The notes: a model not told the origin generated them from the letters alone. Shown: positions 9,120-19,082, numbered from the stretch's first letter. The stretch is 64,000 nt of DNA from Desulfonatronum thiosulfatophilum (GCF_900104215.1 NZ_FMXO01000008.1:124001-188000), one strand, 5' to 3'. Numbers and translations are program-made.

Positions 9120-12100
9120 TCAGCATTCAAACGTCCGTTCCCCTTGCGCATGGCGCAGGTGCAGTTTCCTGAATGACGCCACGGAATCCGACTTGGACCA
9201 GAGGCCGCAATAGCCGTGAATCGCTTTGGGCGCATGATGTTCAAGAACGATTTCACCGTCCACGGAAGCCGAAATGGATTGCGCCGCAATGCTGACGCCG
9301 AGGCGGTACCACTGGTCTGGATTGAATTCCATGACCGCCCTGTCCAGTTCCTTGTGGCGGCCTTGTTCGAAGACCAACAGTACCGCGTTGTTTTTCAGCG
9401 CATCGATGCGAAAGACGAAATAGTTTCCCGCATTGCGCAGTCCGAATGCCAGGCCGGCGGCCATGTCGATGCATCCGGATTCGCAGCGGACGGCGACCTC
9501 CAGTTCACCGTTGGAGAAACGGCTGTCCTTGGCGATGGCCAGGGGAAAATAGGAATAGGCCTTGATGGTTTCCAGAAAGGAGTGGTAGCCGTCTCCGGTT
9601 ACCCGCCCCAGAAGACAGGCCAGTCCGGATGAAACCGGATCAACCATTCGGTTTCCGGTCTGTCGGCAAATCGTTTCACCCTCCTCTTCATGGCGGGACC
9701 AGTGCCCTTCCCGGACGTAAAAATTCCTGATGCCGTCATCAGGCGTGTGGGCCAGGAAATCATAATCCCCGGCGAAAAACATCCCGGCCAGCCGTTGAAC
9801 GTCCTGTTCATCCTTCAACGCCACGTCCAGCAATCGGCTGCATCCCAGCAGCCGCCCCATCAGATCCAGCTTTTCCTGCACGACCAGCGCATCATGGCCT
9901 TTCAATACGGCCGTGATGAAATCCCCCTTCATTTCCGTTCGGAATTCCAGCCTCTCCAGGATCTCGGCCAGCAGAAGAACGCGCAGCGACTTGCCGAAGT
10001 AGCTGCCTGCGCCTCCGGAAAACTGGAATGAAACATAATTCCGCGAACCCTCGTCCGTGCAGAGCGCGTCCAGGTTGGCGTAGTGATACCCGAACTTGGC
10101 ATTCAGGTTCAGATAGTCCTCGGCCACAAGAGCAAAACTGTCCTGGCCAACAACCTGTTGCGCATGGCCCAAAGCGCCGCTGGTCATCAATGCAGCCAGA
10201 TTGCGCGGCGACGGATCCACCGTGCTGGACCAGTTCAAACCGGGATGGGTCAGACCGTTCCAGAGTGCCCGCAGGGGAACGGAGCGGATGTCGTCCGGGG
10301 TTGCGACGTCGCAGTCGGTCAGCCCTTCCCGCAAGCCGCCTCCCAGGTCGATCAGCCGGATGCGCAGCGGAATATCCGCCGCCAGCACCGCTGCGGGATG
10401 CCGATCATGGGCCCCCCGATCCTCGGAAAGGGTGAACATTTCGGTGATGCTTTTTTCGTGCAGATAGCGGATCACATCGTGAATGGTGCGGCAATTTTCC
10501 GGCGTGAATGTTTCGGATTGAGGATCAAGGAGATGCAACGGGGTGATCTTTTCCAGGATGTTTTCCAGACGATGCTGCATGGGCCCGTGCATTGCCCTTC
10601 CCGGACTCATTTTTTTGGCGGCATCCACCCATTTCTGAATCCGGCCCCGGTAGATCGTGGTTGTTCCGGCATCCATGGTCACTTCAACCCCCTGCTCAAT
10701 CCGCGCCGCGGCCTCCTTGGCGTCCACAATGGCCGGAACCCCATATTCCCGCACCACCGAAGCCAAGTGGCTGCCTACCCCTCCCGTCTCCGTGACCAGG
10801 CCCTGGATGCGTTGCATGTACCGGGCATAGTCCGGCGATGCATTCCGGACCACCAGAATCGCATTCTCCGGAATTCGATCCATCTCCGCCGGATCACGAG
10901 GGATGAACGCCTTGCCCGCGGCAATGCCCACGGAAGCGGTCTTCCCGGCGCTGAGCAGGACCGGATGCGCCGCGTCGTCAATCTTAGCCCTGGAGAACTG
11001 TGCGCTTTGCACGACCTTCAGGGGCCGGGACTGCAGCAGCAACATGCGGCCCTGTTGGTCCTCGGCCCATTCGATGTCCTGGGGAGCCTGAAAATACTGC
11101 TCCAGCCGGATCACATGCCTGGCCAGATTTCGGATGAGAGCATCGGAGATCGCCGGCTTATCCCGGAGGTTCTCGTCCACGTCCACGAGTTCCGTACCGC
11201 CGTCGGCCTTCAAACGAAGCCGGCGTGTCTTGCCGACAATCTCCCGCCGCACGATCGAGAGTTCCTTCTTGTCCACGACGTAGACATCCGGTGAGTTCAC
11301 CCCGCTCACCAGCGTCTCCCCCAGCCCCGGGACCGCGAAGATCATCACGACGTCCGGATCTGAGGCATCTGCCCCGTCTGACTCGGTGGAGTCCTTTGCA
11401 CCGGACTGCTCACGCTGCTCGCCGGCCGGATTCACGGAATAGGCGACGCCGCCGGCTCGAGCATCCACCATGGCCATGATCAACGCGCACATGGGAGTTT
11501 CATCGTCCCCGAGCTGGTTGTGCAGGCGGTAGGCTATGGCTCGGGGACTGTATTTTCCGGCCAGAACCTGCCGGTAGTCGGCCAGGATGTTTTTCCTGTC
11601 CACACCCAGCACCGAGACATATTGCCCGGCAAAGGAGATCCGACCGTCCTCGCCCACGGCGCTGCTGCGCACTGCCGCCAGGAGTCTGCCACCCTGCCGT
11701 TTTTCCAAATCCCGGCAGGCGTCCTCAATTTCCTCAGCCAGCGACCGGGGAACCTCGGCTTCCAGAATGGTCTGCCGCAGGTTTCTGCTGACATCCTCCA
11801 GAGCGCCCGCCGCATCCGGATCGAGTCCGTCCAGGGCTTCCCGAATGCGCTCCTGGAGCTGATTCTCACGCATGAACAGTCTGAAGGCCTCGGCGGTAAC
11901 AACAAATCCCGCCGGAACGGGTATATCCAATTGGGAGGCCATGATCCCAAGATTGGCTGCCTTGGCCCCGGTAAAACTGATCATTTCCGAAGTCACCGCC
12001 CGCAGGGGCAGCACAAGTTCCTTGCGTCTTGCGGCAAGAGGCTGCAACTCCACCAGGACCTCCCTGCCGATCCGTTCCACCAGTTGCCGCAACGGCGCGT

Positions 12101-12347
12101 ACTTGTCGCCGCCCAGGGCCTCCATGGACGAGACCATGGCTTTTACGGAAATGAGCAGCCTGCCCAGGTATTCATGCACGTCCACCGGCCGCAGGGACCA
12201 ACCGCCCCGGTAGGCCTGATCCACTTCGGCCATGGCTTCCAGGGCATCGGAATTATGGGCCAGAAACTCCTTGAAAAGATCGTACGACCTGGCATGGTCC
12301 GAAGCCGGATCAGCCAGCGGTCGGCATGATTTTCGACGTGCTGCCAC
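9120..12347 (-). CDS. PEP/pyruvate-binding domain fusion protein
   Basis: This 1075-residue protein starts with GTG at 12347 behind GAGGAG. Residues about 130-450 are a PPDK/PEP-synthase ATP-grasp domain (GAKAANLG, then AVRSSAVGEDG and SFAGQY). Residues about 480-550 are the PEP-utiliser mobile domain with the phospho-His in GVGSHLA (His527). The PEP-binding TIM barrel that should follow is absent. Instead come ~300 residues I do not recognise (with LIDLGGGLREG and a Gly-rich FQFSGGAGSYFGKS) and a C-terminal ~150-residue beta-rich part resembling LamG/concanavalin-type folds. ATP-driven phosphotransfer to an unknown acceptor is plausible; pyruvate, water dikinase activity is unlikely without the barrel. 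Confidence 0.8.
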   Translation of the reverse strand: MAARRKSCRPLADPASDHARSYDLFKEFLAHNSDALEAMAEVDQAYRGGWSLRPVDVHEYLGRLLISVKAMVSSMEALGGDKYAPLRQLVERIGREVLVELQPLAARRKELVLPLRAVTSEMISFTGAKAANLGIMASQLDIPVPAGFVVTAEAFRLFMRENQLQERIREALDGLDPDAAGALEDVSRNLRQTILEAEVPRSLAEEIEDACRDLEKRQGGRLLAAVRSSAVGEDGRISFAGQYVSVLGVDRKNILADYRQVLAGKYSPRAIAYRLHNQLGDDETPMCALIMAMVDARAGGVAYSVNPAGEQREQSGAKDSTESDGADASDPDVVMIFAVPGLGETLVSGVNSPDVYVVDKKELSIVRREIVGKTRRLRLKADGGTELVDVDENLRDKPAISDALIRNLARHVIRLEQYFQAPQDIEWAEDQQGRMLLLQSRPLKVVQSAQFSRAKIDDAAHPVLLSAGKTASVGIAAGKAFIPRDPAEMDRIPENAILVVRNASPDYARYMQRIQGLVTETGGVGSHLASVVREYGVPAIVDAKEAAARIEQGVEVTMDAGTTTIYRGRIQKWVDAAKKMSPGRAMHGPMQHRLENILEKITPLHLLDPQSETFTPENCRTIHDVIRYLHEKSITEMFTLSEDRGAHDRHPAAVLAADIPLRIRLIDLGGGLREGLTDCDVATPDDIRSVPLRALWNGLTHPGLNWSSTVDPSPRNLAALMTSGALGHAQQVVGQDSFALVAEDYLNLNAKFGYHYANLDALCTDEGSRNYVSFQFSGGAGSYFGKSLRVLLLAEILERLEFRTEMKGDFITAVLKGHDALVVQEKLDLMGRLLGCSRLLDVALKDEQDVQRLAGMFFAGDYDFLAHTPDDGIRNFYVREGHWSRHEEEGETICRQTGNRMVDPVSSGLACLLGRVTGDGYHSFLETIKAYSYFPLAIAKDSRFSNGELEVAVRCESGCIDMAAGLAFGLRNAGNYFVFRIDALKNNAVLLVFEQGRHKELDRAVMEFNPDQWYRLGVSIAAQSISASVDGEIVLEHHAPKAIHGYCGLWSKSDSVASFRKLHLRHAQGERTFEC

Positions 12348-12417
12348 GTAAAACTCCTCTACTGCTCCCCCCCGCTCCTTGGTCGCTCAAGTCGCAGAAG
12401 ATCGCCAAGGAAAACAT

Positions 12418-12694
12418 TTTGTAACTACTCACCAATGGCCCTGGTTCAGATGCTGGAAACACTGGGAGCGCCGCACCCCAGTGCGGCACGTAACTTACGC
12501 CGGAAGAAACGCATCTACCAGAATTCGTCAGACCCAGGTCCAGGTTCAGACTTGGCCAAGGGAATTTGAGCCGGCATTTCATCCGGCCGTCCCATGACAA
12601 GACGTGCCGCACTGGGGTGCGGCGCTCCCAGGTGAAGAGGTGCCGTCGGAGCACAATTATGGCAATGCACGGATATGTGCTGAGTAGACACAAC
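12418..12694. mobile_element. R2-type insertion inside R1 copy B
   Basis: The insertion begins with TTTGTAACTACTCACC at the same R1 position as the insertion in copy A, and ends near 12694 with the decayed inverse (CTGAGTAGACACAACA). It encloses the REP pair at 12462-12631. Boundaries are approximate. Confidence 0.5.
12462..12631. repeat. REP-like pair, 30-bp perfect inverted repeats
   Basis: The 30 bases at 12462-12491 are the exact reverse complement of 12602-12631. Each arm contains a small palindrome GCCGCACCCCAGTGCGGC. The ~110 bases between have no supported gene. Two facing REP sequences in this form are typical of REPIN/BIME elements moved by REP-associated tyrosine transposases. Confidence 0.8.
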
Positions 12695-12849
12695 ATTTCA
12701 AAGTTGCCTCACCCCTGCGGTATGACAACGAGCATTGCCGCCAGGCGAAAATCTTGCTTCTTGGCGGCCCCTGCGCCTCGAGCGAAGCGGGCGGTTCAAT
12801 TTCAAAAGCATGCTCCAGCCGGATGCACCGACTCTTGCACCAAGCTCTG

Positions 12850-13143
12850 CTACGCCATGTCGCGCATCGAACCGAAAAATGCCTCCTGATCCCAGTCGGA
12901 ACCAAGCATGGTCCCAATCTCGACGAAAAAGGAGTCCCAGCCGGAAATTTCTCCGAGCTTCGAGCCGTTCTTGAAAACCTTGAACCGTGTCCCTTGCGGG
13001 CACTTGGTCATGTTGATCTCCACGCTGGTTCCGGAAGGCATCTGCTCGGTCCAGTGGGCGGACCAGGAGGTGCGGTCTCCTTCGGTCTTTTTGTACTTCT
13101 CAAAAAACGCTTCGAATATCCTGACGATTTCTTCACGATCCAT
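12850..13143 (-). CDS. Hypothetical protein, 97 residues
   Basis: I do not recognise this protein. It starts with MDREEIVRIFEAFFEKYKK, has an acidic/amphipathic N-terminal helix, a central strand-rich part (SVEINMTKCPQGTRFKVFK) and a Trp- and Phe-rich end. No signal peptide or membrane segment. The ATG at 13143 is chosen over the frame opening at 13179 because AAAGGAG lies six bases before it. It is flanked by repeats on both sides and has no operon partner. Confidence 0.65.
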   Translation of the reverse strand: MDREEIVRIFEAFFEKYKKTEGDRTSWSAHWTEQMPSGTSVEINMTKCPQGTRFKVFKNGSKLGEISGWDSFFVEIGTMLGSDWDQEAFFGSMRDMA

Positions 13144-13195
13144 AGCCTCTCCTTTGTTGCCGCCCAGACTGATCCACACCCCAGCCTCTGTCTAT

Positions 13196-13352
13196 CAAAA
13201 TCGAAATCGAAATCGGTATCGAAATCGTAAACGATATCACAATAGTTTCATTATCTTTTTCCGATTTCGATTGCGATTGCGATTTCGATTGCGATTGTGA
13301 TCATGCACGGAGACTTGGCATTGTTATCAGGATCGCAATCGAAATTGAAATC
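13196..13352. repeat. ATCGAA-type microrepeats in inverted arrangement
   Basis: A run of AAATCGAAATCG units (13196-13233) is followed by the reverse-complement style run CGATTTCGATTGCGATTGCG (13260-13300) and again by forward units near 13330-13350. The arms could pair. They are related to 4026-4100. They take up most of the gap between 13144 and 13437. Confidence 0.7.
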
Positions 13353-13437
13353 GAATATTTCTGGATGTTTCCATAAAACAGGCGCATACTCAAGGCTTCA
13401 ACGTGTCCTAATTTCAGCGATCGGGAGAAAGACTGCC

Positions 13438-13746
13438 ATGGAAACAAAAGCCTGCGTCGGCTGCGGTTGGTGCTGCCTGACGGACCAGTGCATGGAATCG
13501 CACCGCAAACACGGGTACATGCCCCGCTGCCCGGAAGTCTTCTGGGACCCGTTTCAACAGCGGTACCAGTGTTCCATGATGTTGGACCCGGTCCAGGGTC
13601 TCGCCTCCCGCAAGGCCCTGCTCCAGGGAAAGGGGTGCTGCGCGCCGCTGAACCCCTGGCGAGATGACGTGCGCAACCGAGATCATCAGCCGATTAGCCC
13701 ATGGGAGGCGACCGAGTCGCCTGAGAAAACTTCAACCAAAGGATGA
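13438..13746 (+). CDS. Small Cys-rich putative metal-binding protein
   Basis: A 102-residue cytoplasmic protein with the N-terminal cluster CVGCGWCCLTDQC at residues 6-18 and further Cys at about 31, 45 and 67-68. The CxxCxxCC pattern recalls YkgJ/Fe-S or zinc-chelating small proteins, but the match is partial. It ends four bases before the ridA start and may be cotranscribed with it. GGGAG lies rather far (about 12 bases) before the ATG. Function unknown. Confidence 0.7.
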   Translation: METKACVGCGWCCLTDQCMESHRKHGYMPRCPEVFWDPFQQRYQCSMMLDPVQGLASRKALLQGKGCCAPLNPWRDDVRNRDHQPISPWEATESPEKTSTKG

Positions 13747-13749
13747 ACA

Positions 13750-14130
13750 ATGAAACAATGCATTGCCGCACCGAACGCCCCAAAGGCGATAGGTCCTTAC
13801 TCCCAGGCGGTACGGGCAGGAAACATGCTCTTTCTTTCCGGCCAACTGCCGCTTGACCCGGAAACCATGCAGTTTGTTCCCGGCGGCATCACCGAGCAGA
13901 CCAGGCAGGTCCTGACAAACGCCCGAGCGATTCTTGAGGCCGCCGGTGGCACCCTGGACAACGTGGTCAAGGCCACGGTTCTGCTCAAGGACATCAATGA
14001 CTTCGCCGCAATGAACACAGTCTACGCTGAATTTTTCACGAAAGATCATCCGGCTCGTTCCACCTTCCAGGTGGCCAAACTGCCGCTGGACGCGCTGGTG
14101 GAGATTGAATTGGTCGCGGTGATTGAGTGA
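13750..14130 (+). CDS. ridA: RidA family reactive intermediate deaminase
   Basis: The 126-residue length and segments [20 protein letters not shown] (near the N-terminus), [18 protein letters not shown], and [19 protein letters not shown] place this in the YjgF/RidA family. The Arg before STF is the residue that binds the substrate carboxylate. RidA trimers hydrolyse reactive 2-aminoacrylate-type enamines/imines made by PLP enzymes in the cytoplasm. It follows the small Cys-rich gene by three bases. An R1 repeat lies downstream, before the convergent tlyA. Confidence 0.95.
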   Translation: MKQCIAAPNAPKAIGPYSQAVRAGNMLFLSGQLPLDPETMQFVPGGITEQTRQVLTNARAILEAAGGTLDNVVKATVLLKDINDFAAMNTVYAEFFTKDHPARSTFQVAKLPLDALVEIELVAVIE

Positions 14131-14223
14131 GCTGAAATATCAAGCAGCAGGCTTGTGACCATGCTGAGCGTGCGGGCAGCCGGAAATTTTGCGATTCATC
14201 CGGCTGGGGCGCATTTTCAGGAA

Positions 14224-14439
14224 ATTGAACCGCCCGCTTCGCTCAAGGCAAAGGACGCCAAGGAAAATATTTTGGAAAGCAGGGAAAGAGCTGCTTTCCA
14301 AAAGGATTGCCACTCCCTGACGGGAGACAAAAAAATCGCCGCCAGGCGTGAAGCCTTTTGACTTCCGCATCTTTCCAGCGGAAGTCATAAATTTCTTTTT
14401 GGCGTCCTCCGCGCCTTGAGCGTAGCGGGCGGTTCAAAT
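14224..14439. repeat. R1 palindrome-bounded repeat, copy C (intact)
   Basis: Terminal arms (14224-14264 and 14400-14439) are ~40-bp imperfect inverted repeats built on TTGAACCGCCCGCT. Inside are three hairpins: a perfect 13-bp stem 14270-14282/14291-14303, a CTCCC/GGGAG stem near 14313-14326, and a 9-bp stem GACTTCCGC/GCGGAAGTC (14360-14368/14378-14386) with loop ATCTTTCCA. It lies between the convergent ridA and tlyA genes. Confidence 0.85.
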
Positions 14440-14498
14440 TATTTATCTTTTACCCCGGCACATGCGCTTGAAACGGATGAGCCGGAATTATCCCAAGT

Positions 14499-15269
14499 TC
14501 ATTCCAAACCGGCATCTCCTGTTTCCGCAGGACGGAACCAGGCCAGGTATTCCTGGTTGCCTTTGGGCCCCAGTATTTTGGAGGGGACGATTCCCCGACA
14601 GACCAGCCCCAGTTCGTCATGAGCAAATTTGGTCACGTCTTTCAGAATCTGTTCACGGAGCAGCGGATCACGGATCACTCCCCTCTCCCCGGCTCCGGGA
14701 TCGGCTTCGAACTGCGGCTTGATCAGCGCAAAAATGTCGGTGGAGGGTTTGCAGAAATGCAGACATGGAGGCAGGATCAGACGCAGGGAGATGAAGGAAC
14801 AGTCCGCAGTGATCACATCTACGAGTTCGGGCAGCAGATCCGGGCCGGCGTGGCGGAAGTTCACCCCTTCCAGGTTGACCACCCTGGAGTCCTGGCGCAG
14901 TTTCCAATCCAGCTGGCCCTTTCCCACGTCCACGGCGTAGACCTTGAGTGCGCCGTGCTGCAGCAGGCAATCGGTGAATCCGCCGGTGGAGGCCCCCACG
15001 TCCAGGGCAATGCGTCCTTGGATGTTCACGGCGAAATGCTCCAGGGCCGTGAGCAGCTTTTCGCCGCCCCGGCTGACGAACCGCTCGCCCGCCACAACCC
15101 GCAGCTCCGCGTCCGGCGCCACGCCCTGACCCGGCTTGCCCACCGGCCGCGGCGAACCGTCTACAACGCAGCTCACCCGGCCAGCCATAATCAGCCGCTC
15201 GGCCTTTTCCCGGCTTTCCACCAGCCCCTGCTCCACCAGCGCCAGATCCGCCCTGATTTTCCGTCCCAA
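14499..15269 (-). CDS. tlyA: TlyA family S4-domain rRNA methyltransferase
   Basis: Residues 1-65 are an S4 RNA-binding domain (KIRADLALVEQGLVESREKA), and the rest is an FtsJ/RrmJ-type Rossmann methyltransferase with SAM motif LDVGASTGGFTDCLLQHGA and VDVGKGQLDWKL. TlyA enzymes 2-O-methylate cytidines in 16S and/or 23S rRNA. The 256-residue length is typical. The start is TTG at 15269, chosen because it opens the S4 domain and has GGGAGGGGAG directly upstream. It is flanked by R1 copies on both sides. Confidence 0.93.
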   Translation of the reverse strand: MGRKIRADLALVEQGLVESREKAERLIMAGRVSCVVDGSPRPVGKPGQGVAPDAELRVVAGERFVSRGGEKLLTALEHFAVNIQGRIALDVGASTGGFTDCLLQHGALKVYAVDVGKGQLDWKLRQDSRVVNLEGVNFRHAGPDLLPELVDVITADCSFISLRLILPPCLHFCKPSTDIFALIKPQFEADPGAGERGVIRDPLLREQILKDVTKFAHDELGLVCRGIVPSKILGPKGNQEYLAWFRPAETGDAGLE

Positions 15270-15398
15270 TGCTCCCCTCCCTGGCTGTTATTGATTGCAT
15301 GGATGCGATACGGTTATCTGTTAATGGGGATGGTTCCATTCAATAGGAGAAATGGCTGAAACTTTTACGGGCACCCTCATTAATTTGTCATTTTTTCA

Positions 15399-15612
15399 AT
15401 TGAACCGCCCGCTTTGCTCAAGACGCCAAGGACGCCAAGAAAAGATTTTGGAAAGCAGGGAAAAAGCTGCTTTCCAAAAACATTGCCCCTCCCTGCCGGG
15501 AGGAATCAGAAACGCCGATAGGCGGCGAGTCTTTTGGGTTCCGCATCTTTCCAGCGGAAACCAAAATTACTTCTTGGCGTCCTCCGTGCCTTGAGCGAAG
15601 CGGGCGGTTCGA
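15399..15612. repeat. R1 palindrome-bounded repeat, copy D (intact)
   Basis: It has the same layout as copy C. The 13-bp stem is at 15446-15458/15467-15479, CTCCC/GGGAG near 15492-15505, and the third stem GGTTCCGC/GCGGAAACC (15537-15544/15554-15562) keeps the loop ATCTTTCCA. Relative to copy C, both sides of the third stem have changed together. It lies in the divergent gap between tlyA and suhB. Confidence 0.85.
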
Positions 15613-15650
15613 TTCTGAAGAAGGTTTCGAGGGCCATGGGCGGCCTTTGC

Positions 15651-15712
15651 TGGGAACGCGAGGCTCTGCACTCGCAGTTCTTGAAGAGCGGGTACGGAGC
15701 CCCGCGTTCCCG
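15651..15712. repeat. REP-like imperfect inverted repeat
   Basis: TGGGAACGCGAGGCTCTGCA (from 15651) faces its imperfect inverse, ending GGAGCCCCGCGTTCCCG (15712), across a 14-base loop. It sits directly after R1 copy D and differs in sequence from the REP pair at 12462-12631. Confidence 0.65.
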
Positions 15713-15798
15713 GGGTTTTCGTATCCGGCGCTGCTCCAGGGCCAGAGGGAACCGTCACTGTTCAATGTCTTGGCTTTGGTGTCAATTGAGCATATCTT

Positions 15799-16626
15799 AT
15801 GCCAATGACCAACTACACATCCCTTATGCCCGATGCGGTGACGGTTGTCCGTGAAGCCGGCGAGATGCTCATGCGGTTCTGGCGCGAGCCTCGGGAAATC
15901 CGCCACAAAGGACGTATCGACCTGGTGACCAGCGCGGACATCGCTCTGGAGAAGCTGCTCAAGGAGCGCCTGGAGTCGATTTTGCCCGGCGCGGGTTTTC
16001 TTGCCGAGGAATCGGCCGATGCCGACGATCTGCAACGCACTCTCACAGGACCGACCTGGATCATCGACCCTCTGGACGGGACGACGAATTTCGCCCACGG
16101 CATCCCGTTCGTGGCCATTTCCGTGGCCCTGTGGGACGAAGGCGAGGTGCAGCTCGGGCTGGTGCACATGCCCGTACTCAATGAATTGTTCCATGCCGCG
16201 CGCGGCCATGGCGCATTTGTCAACGACGTTCCGATACACGTCTCCAGCACGCGGGAACTGGAACAGGCCCTGGTGGCCACGGGTTTCCCCTATACCGTCC
16301 GGGAACGGATGGAGCCCATTCTGGCCTGGATGGAAATCATGCTGGCCTCGACCCGGGGCATCCGCAGAGCCGGTTCCGCGGCCTGCGACCTGGCGTATAC
16401 GGCCTGCGGCCGGTTCGACGCCTTCTACGAACTCGATCTGAAACCCTGGGACGTGGCCGCGGGCTGGCTTCTGGTCCAGGAAGCCGGAGGACTGGTCAGC
16501 CGAATCGACCAGACCCCCTTCGACCTGCACGCTTCCTCCATTCTGGCCGGCAACAGCCTGATTCATGCCAAAACGGCGGAAGCGCTGGCGGAGTATGGAG
16601 GCAATTTTTCAGGCGGCAAAGGATGA
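15799..16626 (+). CDS. suhB: Inositol monophosphatase family protein (SuhB-like)
   Basis: The 275-residue protein carries both family signatures: WIIDPLDGTTNFAHG (metal-binding motif, about residue 92) and WDVAAGWLLVQEAGG near the C-terminus. These Mg2+-dependent enzymes remove phosphate from inositol-1-phosphate and related sugar phosphates; E. coli SuhB also works in rRNA antitermination. The start is uncertain between ATG 15799 and 15805, and no strong ribosome site is seen. It heads a tight cluster with rimI nine bases downstream. Confidence 0.94.
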   Translation: MPMTNYTSLMPDAVTVVREAGEMLMRFWREPREIRHKGRIDLVTSADIALEKLLKERLESILPGAGFLAEESADADDLQRTLTGPTWIIDPLDGTTNFAHGIPFVAISVALWDEGEVQLGLVHMPVLNELFHAARGHGAFVNDVPIHVSSTRELEQALVATGFPYTVRERMEPILAWMEIMLASTRGIRRAGSAACDLAYTACGRFDAFYELDLKPWDVAAGWLLVQEAGGLVSRIDQTPFDLHASSILAGNSLIHAKTAEALAEYGGNFSGGKG

Positions 16627-16635
16627 TCTTGCGCC

Positions 16636-17076
16636 ATGCAAGTCGCCCGTCTCACCCACGAAGACCTTTCCGAAGTGGCCGAACTGGAAGCCCTTTGTTT
16701 TGCCGCTCCCTGGTCGCTGCAGCAGATCCGTTCCGGATTCGATTCGGAATCGAGCTGCATTTTCGGAGTGCGCAAATCAGGCGTCCTGGTCGGCTATATC
16801 AGTCTTGTGGTCCTGCCGCCGGAAATGGAAATCCTGAACATCGCCGTTCATCCGGACCACAGGAGGCGGGGATTGGGCAAAGCCCTTGTCGGAGCAGCGC
16901 TGGAACATGCCCGCGCCGAAAATGTCGAAAACTGTTTACTCGATGTGGATGAAGCCAACACCGCGGCCCTGGGACTCTACGAATTTTTCGATTTTTGCCG
17001 GACGGGACGAAGACGGGCATACTACCGCTTTCCTTCCGGCGCCAGGGACGCAATACTCATGCGGTGCTCGCCTTGA
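16636..17076 (+). CDS. rimI: Ribosomal protein S18 alanine N-acetyltransferase (RimI)
   Basis: This 146-residue GNAT protein has the acetyl-CoA loop HPDHRRRGLGKALV around residue 75 and the RimI-type end LDVDEANTAALGLYEFFDF with the Tyr acting as general acid. RimI acetylates the N-terminal alanine of ribosomal protein S18 or similar targets. It starts nine bases after suhB and is followed by pgk. Other small GNAT families are possible, but length and motifs favour RimI. Confidence 0.87.
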   Translation: MQVARLTHEDLSEVAELEALCFAAPWSLQQIRSGFDSESSCIFGVRKSGVLVGYISLVVLPPEMEILNIAVHPDHRRRGLGKALVGAALEHARAENVENCLLDVDEANTAALGLYEFFDFCRTGRRRAYYRFPSGARDAILMRCSP

Positions 17077-17121
17077 TGAACTCGCCGGCAGTGCACGAAA
17101 CAGAACAGAGGAGGAAACCAT

Positions 17122-18308
<1,187 letters not shown>

Positions 18309-18309
<1 letters not shown>

Positions 18310-19082
18310 TGAGCAGTCAGCCAAGAACTTTGATCGCCGGCAACTGGAAGATGTACAAGACTGAAGGACAGGCCGTTGAACTGGCTGCCGGCCTGGTTGC
18401 CGGACTCGCTGACGCCTTGCCCCCGGAGCGGGAACTCCTGATCCTGCCGCCGTTCACGGCGCTCAAGACCGTGTCCGAGAAACTGCGTGGCCGAGAGCGC
18501 ATGTTCGTGGGAGCACAGAATTTCTATCCGTCAGAGGAAGGCGCTTACACCGGTGAAATCGCCCCGTCCATGCTGGCCGACGCAGGATGCACTCATGCTC
18601 TGGCCGGACACTCCGAACGCCGCCACGTCATCAAGGAATCCGACAGGTTCATTGCCCAGAAGGTCGCCTTCGGCCTGCAGGCCGGACTGCACATGATCCT
18701 GTGCATCGGCGAAACCCTGGACCAACGCACCCACGGCAGCATGGAAAACGTGGTCAAGGGACAACTGCGTCTCGGGTTGGCCCAGGTGAACAAGGAAACC
18801 GTCACCCCGGAGCAGCTCACGATCGCCTACGAGCCGGTCTGGGCCATCGGTACCGGAGAAACGGCCGAGCCCGAGGACATCCTCTCAGCCCATGCCGTTG
18901 TCCGAAAAACCCTTGAAGAGCATTTTCCTCATTGCGGCAATGGGATACGCATACTTTACGGTGGAAGCGTGAAGGCGGACAACGCCGCTGCGATTCTCGG
19001 CCTTGACAATGTGAACGGGGTGCTGGTAGGTGGGGCGAGTTTGCAGGTTGAAAGCTTTACAGCCATTGCCACGGCTGACTGA
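18309..19082 (+). CDS. tpiA: Triosephosphate isomerase
   Basis: AGNWKMYK holds the catalytic Lys, GHSERR the electrophilic His, AYEPVWAIGTG the catalytic Glu and mobile loop, and YGGSVKADN the phosphate-binding site. The 257-residue length is normal. It interconverts dihydroxyacetone phosphate and glyceraldehyde-3-phosphate. The ATG at 18309 overlaps the pgk stop; an in-frame GTG at 18300 inside pgk is less likely. secG follows after 20 bases. Confidence 0.98.

Larger units (their letters stand above)
12366..12800. repeat. R1 repeat, copy B (interrupted and decayed)
   Basis: The left arm (12366-12417, GCTCAAGTCGCAGAAGATCG then CCAAGGAAAACATTTT) and right arm (12744-12800, ending GCGAAGCGGGCGGTTCAAT) match the ends of R1 copies C and D. 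The internal hairpins are largely gone, and 12418-12694 is occupied by an R2-type insertion. It fills the gap between the 1075-residue gene start and the stop of the 97-residue gene. Confidence 0.6.

Noticed and set aside
10083-11294. 403-codon plus-strand frame
   Set aside because: Antisense to the PEP/pyruvate-binding gene, with no motifs.
15418-16566. 382-codon minus-strand frame
   Set aside because: Runs through suhB and into R1 copy D; antisense shadow.
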